NCBI GenBank assembly: GCA_030562195.1
Contig: JAUJPP010000012.1
Span: 14,942,001 to 15,006,000, forward strand
DNA: 64,000 nt
Direction: 5' to 3'
From: Nipponacmea schrenckii
Lineage: Eukaryota > Mollusca > Gastropoda > Lottiidae
Below the pieces are notes generated by a model. It was not told the DNA's origin. It saw only the letters and a list, made by a program, of their open reading frames with translations, and made no database searches. Below, piece after piece: positions 48,860-61,028 of the stretch. The translations under genes were made by a program, and so were the position numbers. How positions within the stretch are numbered: position 1 is the stretch's first letter; each line of letters opens with the position of its first letter.

Positions 48860-51800
48860 CTGAAAATTAATTTCAAGTTTTATTTTATATTTCTGGCACA
48901 GGATACACAAACTTACAAGATTTTGTTTTTTTGTACAGTTTTTGTTTATTTCAGTTAGGCAGCAAGTACATCGACAAAAATCTTTTCTTAATTTTCCAAT
49001 GGAATTAAACAGTAGTAGTACTTGTGGTGGTTTGTGTATGCTTAAAAACTTAAAAGTATAGTTTTATCCCAAAATTTTTGTTTTTAAATGAGGGTGTTCT
49101 TCTACTCTTTTCACCAACGCTCCCAAAAACGGGTTATTACAAAAAAGTTTTTACCTCTGTTGTTTTCCACCGTTTTCAGATACGAGAATTGTGGTTTGAG
49201 TGACGTATTCCCTATTCTTATTTTTGATGCGTGCTTGTCGTATTCATACTCGAATGTATTTTTATTCATAACAGTGTCTCCACGTTTAATCCCTTCTATG
49301 AGAGCTTCATGAACAAATTGGAGTTGAGACTGAAATATGTCAATGGAAAACATAATGATCAACAATGAATTAACAGGTTATGGACGCCCATTTTTAAATT
49401 TTTTGCAGCCTTCGAGCAAAATAAGAAATATTACTTCTTATATTGGATATATAATTTCAAACCCGTTCAATATGAGTATTTATCCCATACTTGAAATGAA
49501 AAATAAAAATTTCAAATTTGTTTTGGACGAGTTTTTTCCTCATGTACTATGTCTGTGATGCATTCTAGATCAAAAAAAAAATTAAATTTTTAGTTGGATA
49601 AAAGTGATATTTTTGTAGACCATTGAATACAGCCCATTGAATAAACATATTGGTATTCGATGGGCGGGGCCAAAGGCTGTCATCGTTTAACGCATTTGCT
49701 TATTTCCATTAGAACCATTTGTTTTAGATGAATTTTTTTCTTATGTACTATGTCTGATGAATACTAGATGAAAAAAAAATCAAAATTTTTCAGTTGGATA
49801 AAAATTATATTTTTGTTTCAGGCCATTGAATAACTATTTTGGTATTCGATGGGCGGGGCCAAAGGCTGTCATCGTTCAACGCTTTCGCTTTATTTATCAG
49901 TAAATTTGAAATTTATATTTTTCATATTAGGTATAGGATAAATAGGATATCCAATGGCTAACTCGTGGATATGGTTTTAAAAACCATATCCACTCGTAGC
50001 CATAGGATAACCTCTATATATTCATCACTTGTACAGGTGCCTAGATAAAGAATAGAAAATCCATTTAAGACGACAAGCTTGTTGAATGATGAACAAAACT
50101 TACTGGAGTTTGGATCATTCCTTTTCTGTGTTGTCGAAGAGTTGTAACACATTCCAATACATCTACCTTACCAATATCATTATATTGTTTTAAACAGTAG
50201 TCTATAGCTATATAAGTTCCAGTTCTACCAACACCAGCACTGAACGTGAAAATAGGTAGACATTTCATTTTTATTATGTGAAGTTTTACAATTTCCTATA
50301 CCTGATACTAAAATACTGAAAACCTCCTTACAAATTAGTTCCATGGAACTCTTATGTTATTATCATTCTAATTTTTTGAGGTCATTACATATTTTAGATT
50401 TCTGCAATGATATATTGCGAAAAGTCCATATGATAATTCCACTATAAAATAATGATATACCTACCTACAATGAACCAATACAGGACTTTGAGATTCTGGT
50501 TTAAATTTATTAACTGTGAACTGGAAATCTAACATGTCATTGGTCTCGGGTACATCGTGATCTGGCCAACTGATGTAATGGAAGTGATAAAACAAGTGTT
50601 CCATCTGATTCTACAACGAAATCGTTACGAAATGAAATTAGATTGTTTCACGAAGAAAAATAACAAATCGAGATATTGGGTGTGCTCTTCTACCAATTCT
50701 AATTGAGGTAACTGTATCAACCGGCCTGTCAATGCCTCCCTTGCACGAACTCCACATAAGTAATTGTTACATCTCAATTACTTTAAAATTTCTCTAGCCT
50801 AGCAAGTCAAGACATGTTTTCTAGTCCGGAACACCTGACATCCGACTCAGCCTTTCAGCATCTCTTCCATGGTACCTACCCTTTTTTCAGCATCTCTATA
50901 CTGGTACCTACCCTTTTTTCAGTATCTCTACACCGGTACCTACCCTTTCCATAATAATACATCTTTTAGTATAATTTTCTCTATAAATCTCTTCCTTCAA
51001 AGTAAGTTTGATTAAACCAAATGTCTCGGAAGATCCTACTTCCGGAGGCCAGTATCGTTCACATTTTCTCTGAAAAGAATGATTTGGATTTTACACTCCT
51101 TGGTGTGCTTAATATAAAGAAATCTTAACAAGAAGATTGGAATTTAAGCGTGTGTCGTGTTTTCGATAGAAAGTGCTTATTATGTACGAGAATATTATCT
51201 ACAGATTGAAAAAGCAAAGATATCTATTGAATAATTTCACACTTATCTCCCTGATTTTATCAGGTTGTAGAAATTGACTTGTTGACAGCAATTTGGATAA
51301 TTGCTATATATCACTGTGCTCGCCTGGCATAAGAATGACGTTTCAAAACAGAATCAAGATAGGTTTCAAAATATACCAACTTTATTCCCTTATTTTTGGT
51401 ACAATCATTGTACTACAATGAAATATAATATGTTACCTTTCCATCTTCAAATTCTCTGGTAACCATGACAACTTTATCACAGTTCATATCCCAAATCATT
51501 CTTACGAAATCGTTCTGTGTGATTCGTGTTGCACCTTTAACAACAATTATTTTCTTTAACAACAATTAATGCCCCTTATATACGTAACAAGACCAAATTT
51601 GATATTCCAAAAGATTTAGGATTTGAATAAAATCATAAATGTTATACAAATAATTCCTCAAATGGGAACTCAAATTCATTGCTGTGGCTTTTTTTTACAA
51701 ATAGTATCTATCTAAGGGATATAACACATAATACCATGACCTGATTATTCATCAATCAATTATATTATACGATATCTATTCCAATATAATTTGAGAAACA

Positions 51801-54800
51801 GTTGATTATTACCTTGAGCAGCAATAAATATATTTCCATTATAACCCTGTCAAAAAATTAATATTTTAAATATTCAATTTTTTGAAAATCCCAATAGTGT
51901 CGTAGACTAATTAGAATAGTTTGTCCTGAATAATAATCAAAATTGAATGTAACTTGCAAATTGAACAACAATCAGAAACAATGAATCTAAATGGTAATAC
52001 ATGTATTATGTATAGGATTGTTAAATAAAAAGACGCTTATTTAAGCTTTGGTTCGAGGACCATCGTTTGGTTCATCGAATGTTTAATAATATGTATAATC
52101 CAACACTTGTAACAATTATGCAAGAATGATAAATATTAAATTGAGAATAAATCTTACCTTTAAGAAGTTAGCGTTTATATAATCTGAATACGGTTCATCA
52201 GCCAGTTTATCCAACACTACCCTTGTATGATCATCTAAAATAGTACAAAGCCGACCTACTATTATTATGGTCACTTGATATATCTTCTTAATTTCTCTTA
52301 GAATATAGCCCAATATTCATATACCCCCTAATTAAATAATAAATAAACCGCTTAACAAACACTTAACAAATTTTGCATCATAATATACACACAATCTTAT
52401 GCACCAGTGTTAGTGTCAGGTTGTGTCAGAGCATAAAGACAGTTCTGTGATATTAAGATCTTCTCTGGAGTACTAGTATTCAATGTCATATGAAATAAAG
52501 TTTTGGTGCATGTATATTTCGTATGTTACATTTTTCTGCATGGAGTCGAAAGCAATTGAAGCTGGCTTACTCATACATGTGTGAGGTTCTTTCAGGTATT
52601 AGAGAATCGACTAATACAAAAATACATACATGGATAATACCCTTTGAATCTGTTCTTCTTACGGTTTTCTGGTATTTGTGAGATATCATAACTAGAAATG
52701 AAGTCATTTAGTAATCCCTGAATAATATAACAGTTATATCTGTTACATAATTGGACTCTTTAAGAATAAATTAATCTATATTGAATTAGTCCACTTGTAT
52801 TATTTTTACTATTCTTAATAAACGAATTCTAATCATAACATATCCAAATACATTGCACTTTATTTTTAAAATGTCTAAGTTGGTGGTCAATCATAAGAAA
52901 CTACAATCATGCTACATGAATATCATAAAAATAATAAGCTTAGAGTAAACCTGAGAAAACGTCATTAGTTCTGCGATGTCGACCTTATAACTAATTATTG
53001 ATAATTTAATTTAGAGAAAATAAAATCTTGGATGTTCTCTCAGAACAGATCTCGCAATATAAATATAATATATCAAAGGGGTTTAGTCGCCTTATGTAGA
53101 ATTTTAAAACGTTAATCATTATATATTCGAGGATAAAATAATCTAAGCAGACATGTTAACGAAATAGGCTATGAAAATAAACAATTTGTTGAGTCACCGG
53201 TACCTTGTATAAAGGATCAAATCCATCGTTCGGTTTAGTCTTTTTTATAAACTCTTCCAGTTCTGTCAGGTTAAAATCTGATTTCTCTGGCATAAGGTAG
53301 GAACTTATTTTAGCTTCTTCAGTCTTGGATGTAGTCTCCGCTGTAGGCTCAGTTGCACTTTCGGGTGCAGCTTCGGATTCTTGGACTTCAAGTGGTTGTA
53401 TTGATTCAAGTGGTTGAGAAGGTTGATTCTGGTAAACATTACGTATTGGTTCGACTGCTACTCGTGCTATAGACTCCTCTCTTATTACATCAGAGTTTTC
53501 ATATATTGGGCCTGAAACATGTTTTAGTGTGCTAAAAGGAACAGAAGATCCAACGTAACCAGGACCAAAATCATTTTTAAAATAGTTGTAGGTTGCAAGG
53601 TGCTAAAAAACACATTGATTAATTTCTTGAAAATATTCACAAATTGCAACCCTGATTACATTAAAACGCATAACATCTACAAAATAATTGGCATCTTGAA
53701 GGTCCGATCACTTGATAAATGATTACATCAATAGATTTGAGATGTAGAACAATACCTTGCACTTGTGGTTTAACAACAGCCATGTTTCTACCAACAGACT
53801 TGTCGGCTGTAACATCGTCAACAGGAGGTGGTGAACGTCTTCTCCTGTAAGTAACAAATAGATGTTTGAGAATTTGTTTTTAAGGAGATTCAATAAGTTA
53901 ACAAATTGAAGGTACAGTGATATAATTGTATTGGTTTCAAGATACCCAAATGCACGATTACGTTCCAAAAACCAGTCGCTTACATATTTGTTAGAAAATC
54001 TTACCGGATGATCAGTGTAATAATAACAACAATTATGATGATAATAACACAACCTGAAACAGCGGTCGCTATTATGATTGTATCTTGATTTCCTGAAATA
54101 TAAATCGAACTTGAGGTACAAATTAGGTAGTTGTTCCATTGCATCAACTACTTTATGGATTGTGATTCAACATTTAAAACAAGAAAGGAACAACAATTTA
54201 ACAGGTTATGACGTTACCCTCACACATCATTTCTCTTGAATGATCACAATAAAATCCAACAGGGATTACTGGACCGGCAGTTGATAAAAACATTATAATA
54301 ACTTTAGTCAAAAGCTGCCTTACCTAGATCATCGTCTCTGGAATCTGTAGCATGGTGTTTAGCTGTACAATCTATACTGTGATATCCATCTAAACAGTCA
54401 CATGCTCCATCCATATTACTACAGTTATTTTTATCTTGTGATTGACAGAATCTTGCTGAACATTTAAACTGACAGTCCTGACCATATGTTCCTTTATCAC
54501 ATTCTATGAATGAAATGAAATGTATTAAGGTGCATCAACACCAAAACGGGCTATATAGCACCTGCATACGATTAAAAACAAAAAAGATTAAAGTACAGAT
54601 TAGTCAATCAATCAATCAAAGGTTTCTCTTTATTTCAATTGTAAATCGCATATAGAGAAACATGAGATATAAAATGATGCCTTGTACCCGCTGATAAATG
54701 TTTGTATACGAAAAGGTTTTGAACGAAGCTTGGAATGTGGGTAGAAGCATCTTATATATTACGAAAATCACACAATTCGGGTATTTGGACTACTATTTGA

Positions 54801-57800
54801 TTGCGAATTTGTAATTTCACTGGCTCAAAAATAGATTAGTTATTTACTTTACAGGATTCTTAAGTAAACTTTAACAGTTTTAAAACAATATATAAATACA
54901 TATGCAACAAAATTTAACCCAAAAAATCCAATACTTTCTAATTAGACCAGAAGTAAATTTTCCAAAGATTTCAGGACATTATGTAACAGGTCATTAGGTG
55001 AAATTTATCAATTTCACACATTTTTCTCCAGGTGGAACAGCCGAATAGTCTATGTTTATAATCACTTTTGTTTCTTGGTTGTTCCATTCCATTCATTGAG
55101 AGTAAAATTTTTTGTCTTAAAGTATAGAAGAAATGGAACGTAGGGCTTTTTGGAGATTTTTAAGAATCTGTCAAGTCCAGTATCATGTTTTAATTCCGGG
55201 AAGTGACGTTTTTTTTTATAAGGCTTCATAGATTCTTCTTTGGCAGATTTTCAGATTGTAAGTGCAACTTAAAATAGCTCGGAAGGTGACAGATATGTGT
55301 CGAAAAGATCTAGTCTGTTTCAGACTATGGACCATGGCTAAATTAAACTAACCTTGTATACAATCTATTGACTGGTATCCTGGTTGACATCCATCAATAC
55401 ATTCTCCAGTTTTACTGTCACATTGTAAATTACTATTCTTACATTTTCTATCTGAACATTTCTTACTACATCCTTCTCCATAAACACCATCTTCACATCT
55501 TTTAACACAGTCAATTCCTATAAATCCTTCTTTACATCCACCTTGACAACTACCATTGATATGATTACATGAAGAAGGTTCTACTAAACAATTTCTTTCT
55601 GAACATTTCTTACTACATCCTTCTCCATAAACACCTTCTTCGCATCTTTTAATACAGTCAATTCCTGTGAATCCTTCTTTACATCCACCTTGACAGCTAC
55701 CATTGATATGATTACATGGTGATGTTTCTACTAAACAATTTCTTTCTGAACATTTCTTACTACATCCTTCTCCATAAACACCATCTTCACATCTTTTAAT
55801 ACAGTCAATTCCTGTGAATCCTTCTTTACATCCACCTTGACAGCTACCATTGATATGATAACATGGTGATGTTTCTACTAAACAATTTCTTTCTGAACAT
55901 TTCTTACTACATCCTGCTCCATAAACACCTTCTTCGCATCTTTTAATACAGTCGATTCCTGTGAATCCTTCTTTACAACCACCTTGACAGCTACCAGTGA
56001 TATGGTTACATAAAGAAGGTTTCACTAGACAATTTCTTTCTGAACATAGTTGTGAACAGCCAGCACCGTACATTTCATTATCACAAACTGTAAAAGGAAA
56101 GGATGGCGTCAGGAAAATAAGTATTAAAAACATTTTTATTATATAAATTATTAATATATTTTGGAAAAAGAAGTCAACTCAAGTATTACACACAAATGGA
56201 CAATTTGACTGGAATTTTCTTGATAATAATAATAATAATAATCAATTATATTTATTAACAATGTTGCCACGACATGTAGAAATATGCTACAGCCAGTAGA
56301 AAAAACCAAGACTGTGCCATGTGTGGACAAATCGAAAATGACATTGACATTTGGAACAAACTGGGACCTTGGTTACGCAATGAGCAGGTTTCTCTTCCAA
56401 AATAAATCAATTGTAATCCACGAATTGCTATTGTGCATCAGGGTTAATTGACGATAATCATCTTCGTTAACCGAAAAATAAAAAGAAATTTAGGTCATAA
56501 AATTCAATTTACTGTAACAATGTCAAAAAAGAGTACCTTTAGAACAGTCTGGTAATATATAACCATCAGAACATCCACCAATACATTCTCCTCGTACATG
56601 ATCACATGGTGTATTGTATAGACATTTTCTGTTACTACATTTCTTCTGACAACCATCACCATATAAATCTTCAGTACATTCTGTCGAATAAACAAAGAAA
56701 AATATTACGAAAGTGATAAAGGTCTAGATTAGAACTGAGATCAATGTGACACAACCGAGTTTGTCTATACAATTTTAAACGATAGCCGATTTTCATAGGC
56801 ACATCGTTCATGTATACACACATGAAGCACGCATGTATTTAGAAAATAAATTGTAAAGGTGTTTTCTGTATTGGGAATATTAATTCTCAGTTTGATATCA
56901 TTAGTTTGTATCTTTCCAATTTTCAGCCAGACAACTTCAGCCCAAAACGTGTATACACTAAGTTTTATATTTTGTCTTATAGTTTATTACAATACATTAC
57001 TTTTACTACAAGTTGTTCCTGTCCATCCATCAGGACATCTACCAGGACATTGACCAGTCTCTAAACATCTTTCATTATTTAAACAATGACAGAAGTTGGT
57101 ACAATCTGAACCAAACGTTCCTACAGAACATACTGAAAATTAATTAAAATTTATCAACGAAAAGTCTTCAGGTAACCGTTGTGGTTTTAGTCTTTTTAAT
57201 TAACATAAGAGAAAATATATAATTTCATTTATACAAAAATATAACAATGGGCCCTCCCGATAATCATAATGACCTTATATCAACATGTAGTACGTTCATT
57301 TATATTTAATCCAAACTTACCAAGTATTTCCACTTCACATAAAACTAAATATCTGGCATCATGATTTGTATGAACATTACTGATATTAACATAACGACCA
57401 GTTATAACCTGACTACATTCTATATTTCTTATTGCCTCTTTACTGTATGTATTATCTTTATAACATAGTTCTGGTTCTTTATTCTCTTTATTAATATGTA
57501 GTGAAAATCCATTCAATGATCCTAAGGCTGAAAATATATACTGATGGTGAACGTTTGCACTTCTGGACATTTGGTAATGGATTCTGACGACTCTGTTTTA
57601 TTGAATGCAAACGCAAATGCAATTTAGACGTATTAAAACTTAACAGAATTTGTAGTAAAACAAACAAACTTTACTATTTAATGTTATTATATTCCAAATT
57701 TCTAATAAACTATGAGAATCGACAATTACTTTAAAGAAGATTATAAAGTTATTTAGGCGTAAGACTATTTCCCACTGCTTTTCATACCTGTGTGAATAAA

Positions 57801-60502
57801 ATTTTGTTTATAAAAAAAAAGATTATAAAGAGTCGTAACCCGTGGTGGGTTAAAAAATGAACATATCGCGAAAAGTTATGTGATTAAAATAAAAAAGATC
57901 TAAGGCTCGAAGAGAGGAAGGAAATTCTAAATGTGAACTATTTCATTTGAGTAAGCACTAACGATTCGAACCTCAAACAACGTATAGTAATACATTTGTA
58001 GCAGCTTTTGAACTTTTTATATGAGGAAGTAATTCATGCAATGTTGCGAGTATTTCATTACAAAACTTTTGAATATTTCTTTTCTCTGAATGTAATTGGG
58101 TATTGTTTAAGGAATAAACGTTACTATAATAGTATACCCATTAATGCAGTAAAGTAATATTTCTACTTACACCAGCTAGCTGAAACACAAAAAAGGCCAC
58201 TATCAAAATGATTATCATTTCTTTTTCTGTGGAACGATATAAAAAATGGTTTTTCTCATTAGAAATTCTGTATGTAAAACATGCTCAGTTTGATTTATTT
58301 CTCAATGTAATACAATGGTAAAAGTATTATAAAGTCCATTGCCTTGAGATGTACTCAACCTTCGTCAGTATTTTTCTCTCGTCAATATGAGTCGTTTCAT
58401 CTTTTATCGTAATATACTGTTTATAATAGTAGAAACCGAATTATACAATTAAATTAAATACAGTATGGAGAATTACCTTGCCAAGTATCGTCCAATTTTG
58501 ATTAATTTTGAGCACATCACACCTTATTATTTATAATAATCGTATAAATCTGGCTTGCCCCAAACCTCTGTTATAAAAGGTTTATATTGTCTATAATAGA
58601 ATGTTTATTATGTTCGCGTAGAAATGTTATTTACATTTATTATTTATTAAATGATAATAGATGGTCTTACGTTCTGATCGATAATAAATGGTAATATGTT
58701 TAATAGGGTATTCTTCTAGTAGATCAACTCTCCACCATCTTATTGTACCATCATTATCAGTATCAATACATTTGTTAATCACATCAGTAGTTCTATCACC
58801 ATCTACAGCTAAACCAGACTCTCGTCCTACTTTAAAGTTAACCTGACTCGTTGGTTTTCCAAGAGCTATATTCTCTGTAAAATAATAATAAATAGTAATA
58901 CGTTTAATAGGATATTCTTCTAGTAGATTTACTCTCCACCATCGTGTAGAATCACCTCTACTTGTATCAAACCATTTGTTTGGTTCTGTTTCCTTGGACA
59001 TCAACCTGACTCGTCGGTTTACCAAGAGCTACATTCTCTGTAAAATGATTCCAATTTTCAAAATAGTTCAGTAAAAATCTGTTACTATAAAATTTCACAC
59101 GAACCACGATGTAATCAATTGATTTTAAAAAGTCAGATATAATACGTCAAATGAAATTTAGTATATTTCACACTTGATATTTTCCAAGTAGTGCACACCC
59201 AACATCAATACGTAATTCTTACGTTTTTGACAAGATACACCAGACCATCCTCTAGCACAACCTCCACCACATTCACCATTTACTGTATTACATTGTTCAT
59301 CATTATTACAGTGACAGGTATAACTATTATCTTCTCCAAACTTAACACCTGTATTTAATAATATAATACACACTTAATAATATTAATTTCTAGACTATGT
59401 TTTAAGTATAAACAATAACAATGACAGCGCTTTGTGTTTACTACTACATGAATTGAAATCGTATGTGAAAAAACCTCTATAATCGTCATTTCAGAACTTT
59501 CATTTAACTTTTAAAACTAGCCCACTGATGTTGATTGTATATCTAAAACAAGGGCTGGAAGTAAGAGAGGAGCTTAAGTCGAGTCAAGTGTACTATACAT
59601 GAATGAACAGGAGTCAGTCTCATATAAAATACATTGCAAAAGAGGAGCTTAAGTCGAGTCAAGTATAATATACATGAATGAACAGGAGTCAGTCTGATAT
59701 AAAATACATAGTGTTCTACTTATTCGCCATTTAATTGGCTAGAGATAAAAAGGGGTGACTTTTTATACTTCCTTGTTAGATTAGTATTTAATATTTCAAT
59801 ATTATATTGATTGGTATAGTGACTTAAGCTGGGTTTATACTTTTTAAGCCGTCAAACGTTACGCCGGTTAGCGGTGTAAAACGCCAGACCTGACCGCGCT
59901 GGTCTTAAGTGTAAACATACGCGCAGTAACGCGTGCTAACGCCCGCATGGGCCGACCTTTTTCCAAGTCTTCGCTGATTTTCACCACGCGTAAAGATGGC
60001 GGACATAAGCGATGAGGAGGCAGCTCCAAACTATGACAGTCATATATCACCTAGAGGACCCAAACCCCCTAGAGACATTTTCCTTCTTCATCTGGTCTTT
60101 AAAATCACTCCGGGTTGTCACGTTCAAACACTTAAATTTTTCAACCTCAATTATCAACCTCTCCTCTATGTTATCAACGTTGTCCATGTTTGAAGAAAAG
60201 ATCCAAATCACTCCTTGTCTGTGTTGTACAATAGCTACTTGTGATTGGTTGAATTGCCGGCGTTTGCTAGCGTAAACGCTGGAATGTTCAGTTGAACTCT
60301 GGAAAAAGTTACGCCGTCAAACGCCGTTATTCGGCGTTCCTCGCTGGCGATGTAAGTATAAATCGATACGCTGAAGAACGCCGGCAAACGCCGTATCCCA
60401 GCGTATAAAAGCGTTTTGCCGTAAGAAGTATAAACCCACATTTACAAACTTACATTGAATATAGGTTATAATACAAAATATTACAGCTAACAACTTCCAC
60501 AT
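46254..60502 (-). CDS. Copy 5: complete FTP/EGF receptor-type tyrosine phosphatase, 27 coding exons
   Basis: Coding exons, 5' to 3': 60454-60502, 59223-59348, 58671-58874, 58171-58179, 57321-57527, 57001-57132, 56537-56680, 55353-56087, 54324-54503, 54005-54092, 53756-53844, 53204-53511, 52630-52717, 52158-52255, 51813-51846, 51437-51534, 50944-51069, 50465-50610, 50104-50239, 49155-49329, 48801-48859, 48230-48349, 47937-48059, 47736-47879, 47438-47589, 47013-47145, 46254-46325. All junctions are GT-AG and in phase; the sum is 3,975 nt, 1,324 residues plus TAG. Order: signal peptide (1-16), half EGF module (to ~58), FTP domain (~59-198), EGF modules (~199-595), membrane span (~600-623), linker (~625-757), PTP D1 (~770-1045), D2 (~1058-1324). 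D1 has Asp922 of the WPD loop and Cys953/Arg959 of HCSAGVGRTG, so it should dephosphorylate phosphotyrosine under the plasma membrane. The ligand is unknown. The acceptor at 47,879 and donors in D2 are the least certain points. Confidence 0.88.
49155..52717 (-). other. Copy 5 segment: catalytic PTP domain D1 (eight exons)
   Basis: Exons 52630-52717 through 49155-49329 encode one full PTP domain. Landmarks in order: KKNRFKGYYP (variant of the KNRY loop), DYINANFLKGY, IFIAAQG, NDFVRMIWDMN, CERYWP, YHFHYISWPDHDVP (WPD loop, with Asp in place of the usual Gly after His), PVLVHC/SAGVGRTG (P-loop, Cys953 and Arg959) and MIQTP.SQLQF (Q-loop). All catalytic residues are present, so activity is expected from family knowledge. 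The 34-nt exon 51813-51846 carries GY.GNIFIAAQ. Confidence 0.9.
50871..50945 (-). repeat. 32-bp triplication of a splice donor in copy 5
   Basis: GGTACCTACCC (plus strand) recurs at 50,871, 50,903 and 50,935. The last is the donor of exon 50944-51069; the other two repeat the donor downstream at 32-nt steps. Copy 1 has one. Confidence 0.75.
53204..53844 (-). other. Copy 5 segment: cytoplasmic linker with YxN motifs
   Basis: Exons 53756-53844 and 53204-53511 follow the membrane span. They begin with a basic-proline stretch (RRRRSPPP) and continue with a Glu/Pro/Ser/Thr/Gln-rich linker. It holds YENS and YQNQ, which fit the pY-x-N pattern bound by Grb2-type SH2 domains, plus SYLMPEK. The copy 1 equivalents are 5024-5112 and 4564-4871, with the same two tyrosine sites. 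The segment ends just before the PTP domain at FDPLYK. Confidence 0.7.
55353..56087 (-). other. Copy 5 segment: single exon with five 147-nt MEGF-type EGF modules
   Basis: The exon is exactly 5 x 147 nt. Each module has the pattern C..GVYGxGCSKKCSxRxC...C..I.GSC..GCKEGF.GIDC, typical of multiple-EGF (MEGF10/Draper/NimB-like) ectodomains. Modules are near-identical at DNA level, which points to recent unequal exchange or conversion. The last module ends CQPGYQSIDCIQG, as in the other copies. Confidence 0.9.
58171..58179 (-). other. Copy 5 nine-nucleotide micro-exon
   Basis: TTTCAG acceptor, exon CTAGCTGGT, donor GTAAGT; identical to copy 1. Confidence 0.75.
58875..59037 (-). pseudogene. Degenerate duplicate of the first FTP exon in copy 5
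   Basis: Immediately upstream of the functional FTP exon (58671-58874) lies a second copy with its own acceptor at about 59,037. It has an internal deletion after the VQGNRT block, which shifts the frame to a TGA within about 25 codons. Its 3' end runs directly into the acceptor of the good exon, so it has no donor. It must be skipped for copy 5 to be productive. Confidence 0.75.
59564..59712. repeat. Tandem duplication, about 73 bp, in a copy 5 intron
   Basis: The block GAGGAGCTTAAGTCGAGTCAAG..ATACATGAATGAACAGGAGTCAGTC occurs twice in a row; copies 1 and 2 have it once. Confidence 0.7.
59827..60441. mobile_element. MITE-like element with TGGGTTTATACTT termini in copy 5 first coding intron
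   Basis: 13-bp perfect terminal inverted repeat (59,830-59,842 and 60,426-60,438), with TTA on both sides, which suggests a PIF/Harbinger-type TWA target duplication. The interior has GC-rich repeats of the form AACGCCG and an open frame on the plus strand starting MADISDEEAA, possibly a leftover of a transposon gene. Copies 1, 2 and 4 lack it. Confidence 0.65.
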
Positions 60503-60650
60503 TGTTACAATCTGAAGTGTAGAATTTTACGTCTATCAGCTTTGTTCTCAACACCATGCAATGAGCTATGAGGAAATTGTCAATGTTCTTAAAGGTTAAC
60601 ACTTTGAAGATACGAGACCTCGGTTGATCATCATAGTATCACCCAATTTA

Positions 60651-61028
60651 CCTGGAGTAATATTTTTAAGTTTTATAAAGATGGTGGACCTTGATTTTCG
60701 GATAGCTCATCATGTCATGTGGGACATGGTTAAATTATATGATATAGGGAATGTAAATGAACCCTATTGTCCCGTATGTCATGATGAGGAAGAAACTACC
60801 CTTCATATGTTTTTAGATTGCCCTGACCTCCAAAATTTTATGTTTTTACTTCGGGAAATGCTTGAATATATACTTCCTTCACGTTTTAATTATGATGATT
60901 TTAAAAGTTTTATCTTATTTGGCCTACAAACTAGTTCAAAGAGAATTATCCGCGAACTTTTAAATTTGATTTTAACGTGTGCTAGACAGACTGTATATAT
61001 ACGTAGAAATGCTTGCTCTCGTAATTGA
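60651..61028 (+). pseudogene. LINE ORF2 C-terminal fragment with RT zinc-binding motif
   Basis: Residues FRIAHHVMWD..LYDIGNVNEPYCPVCHDEEETTLHMFLDCPDLQNF fit the zf-RVT domain found after the reverse transcriptase in many non-LTR elements (Cys-x2-Cys then His and Cys). The reverse transcriptase itself is absent. Confidence 0.75.

Noticed and set aside
58671..59025. A double FTP segment encoded by one long exon in copy 5
   Set aside because: The joined frame starts only at an internal Met. From the real acceptor the first part hits TGA, so the upstream part is a pseudo-exon.
59868..60275. Small genes within 59.87-60.28 kb
   Set aside because: All lie within the MITE-like element; no host homology seen.
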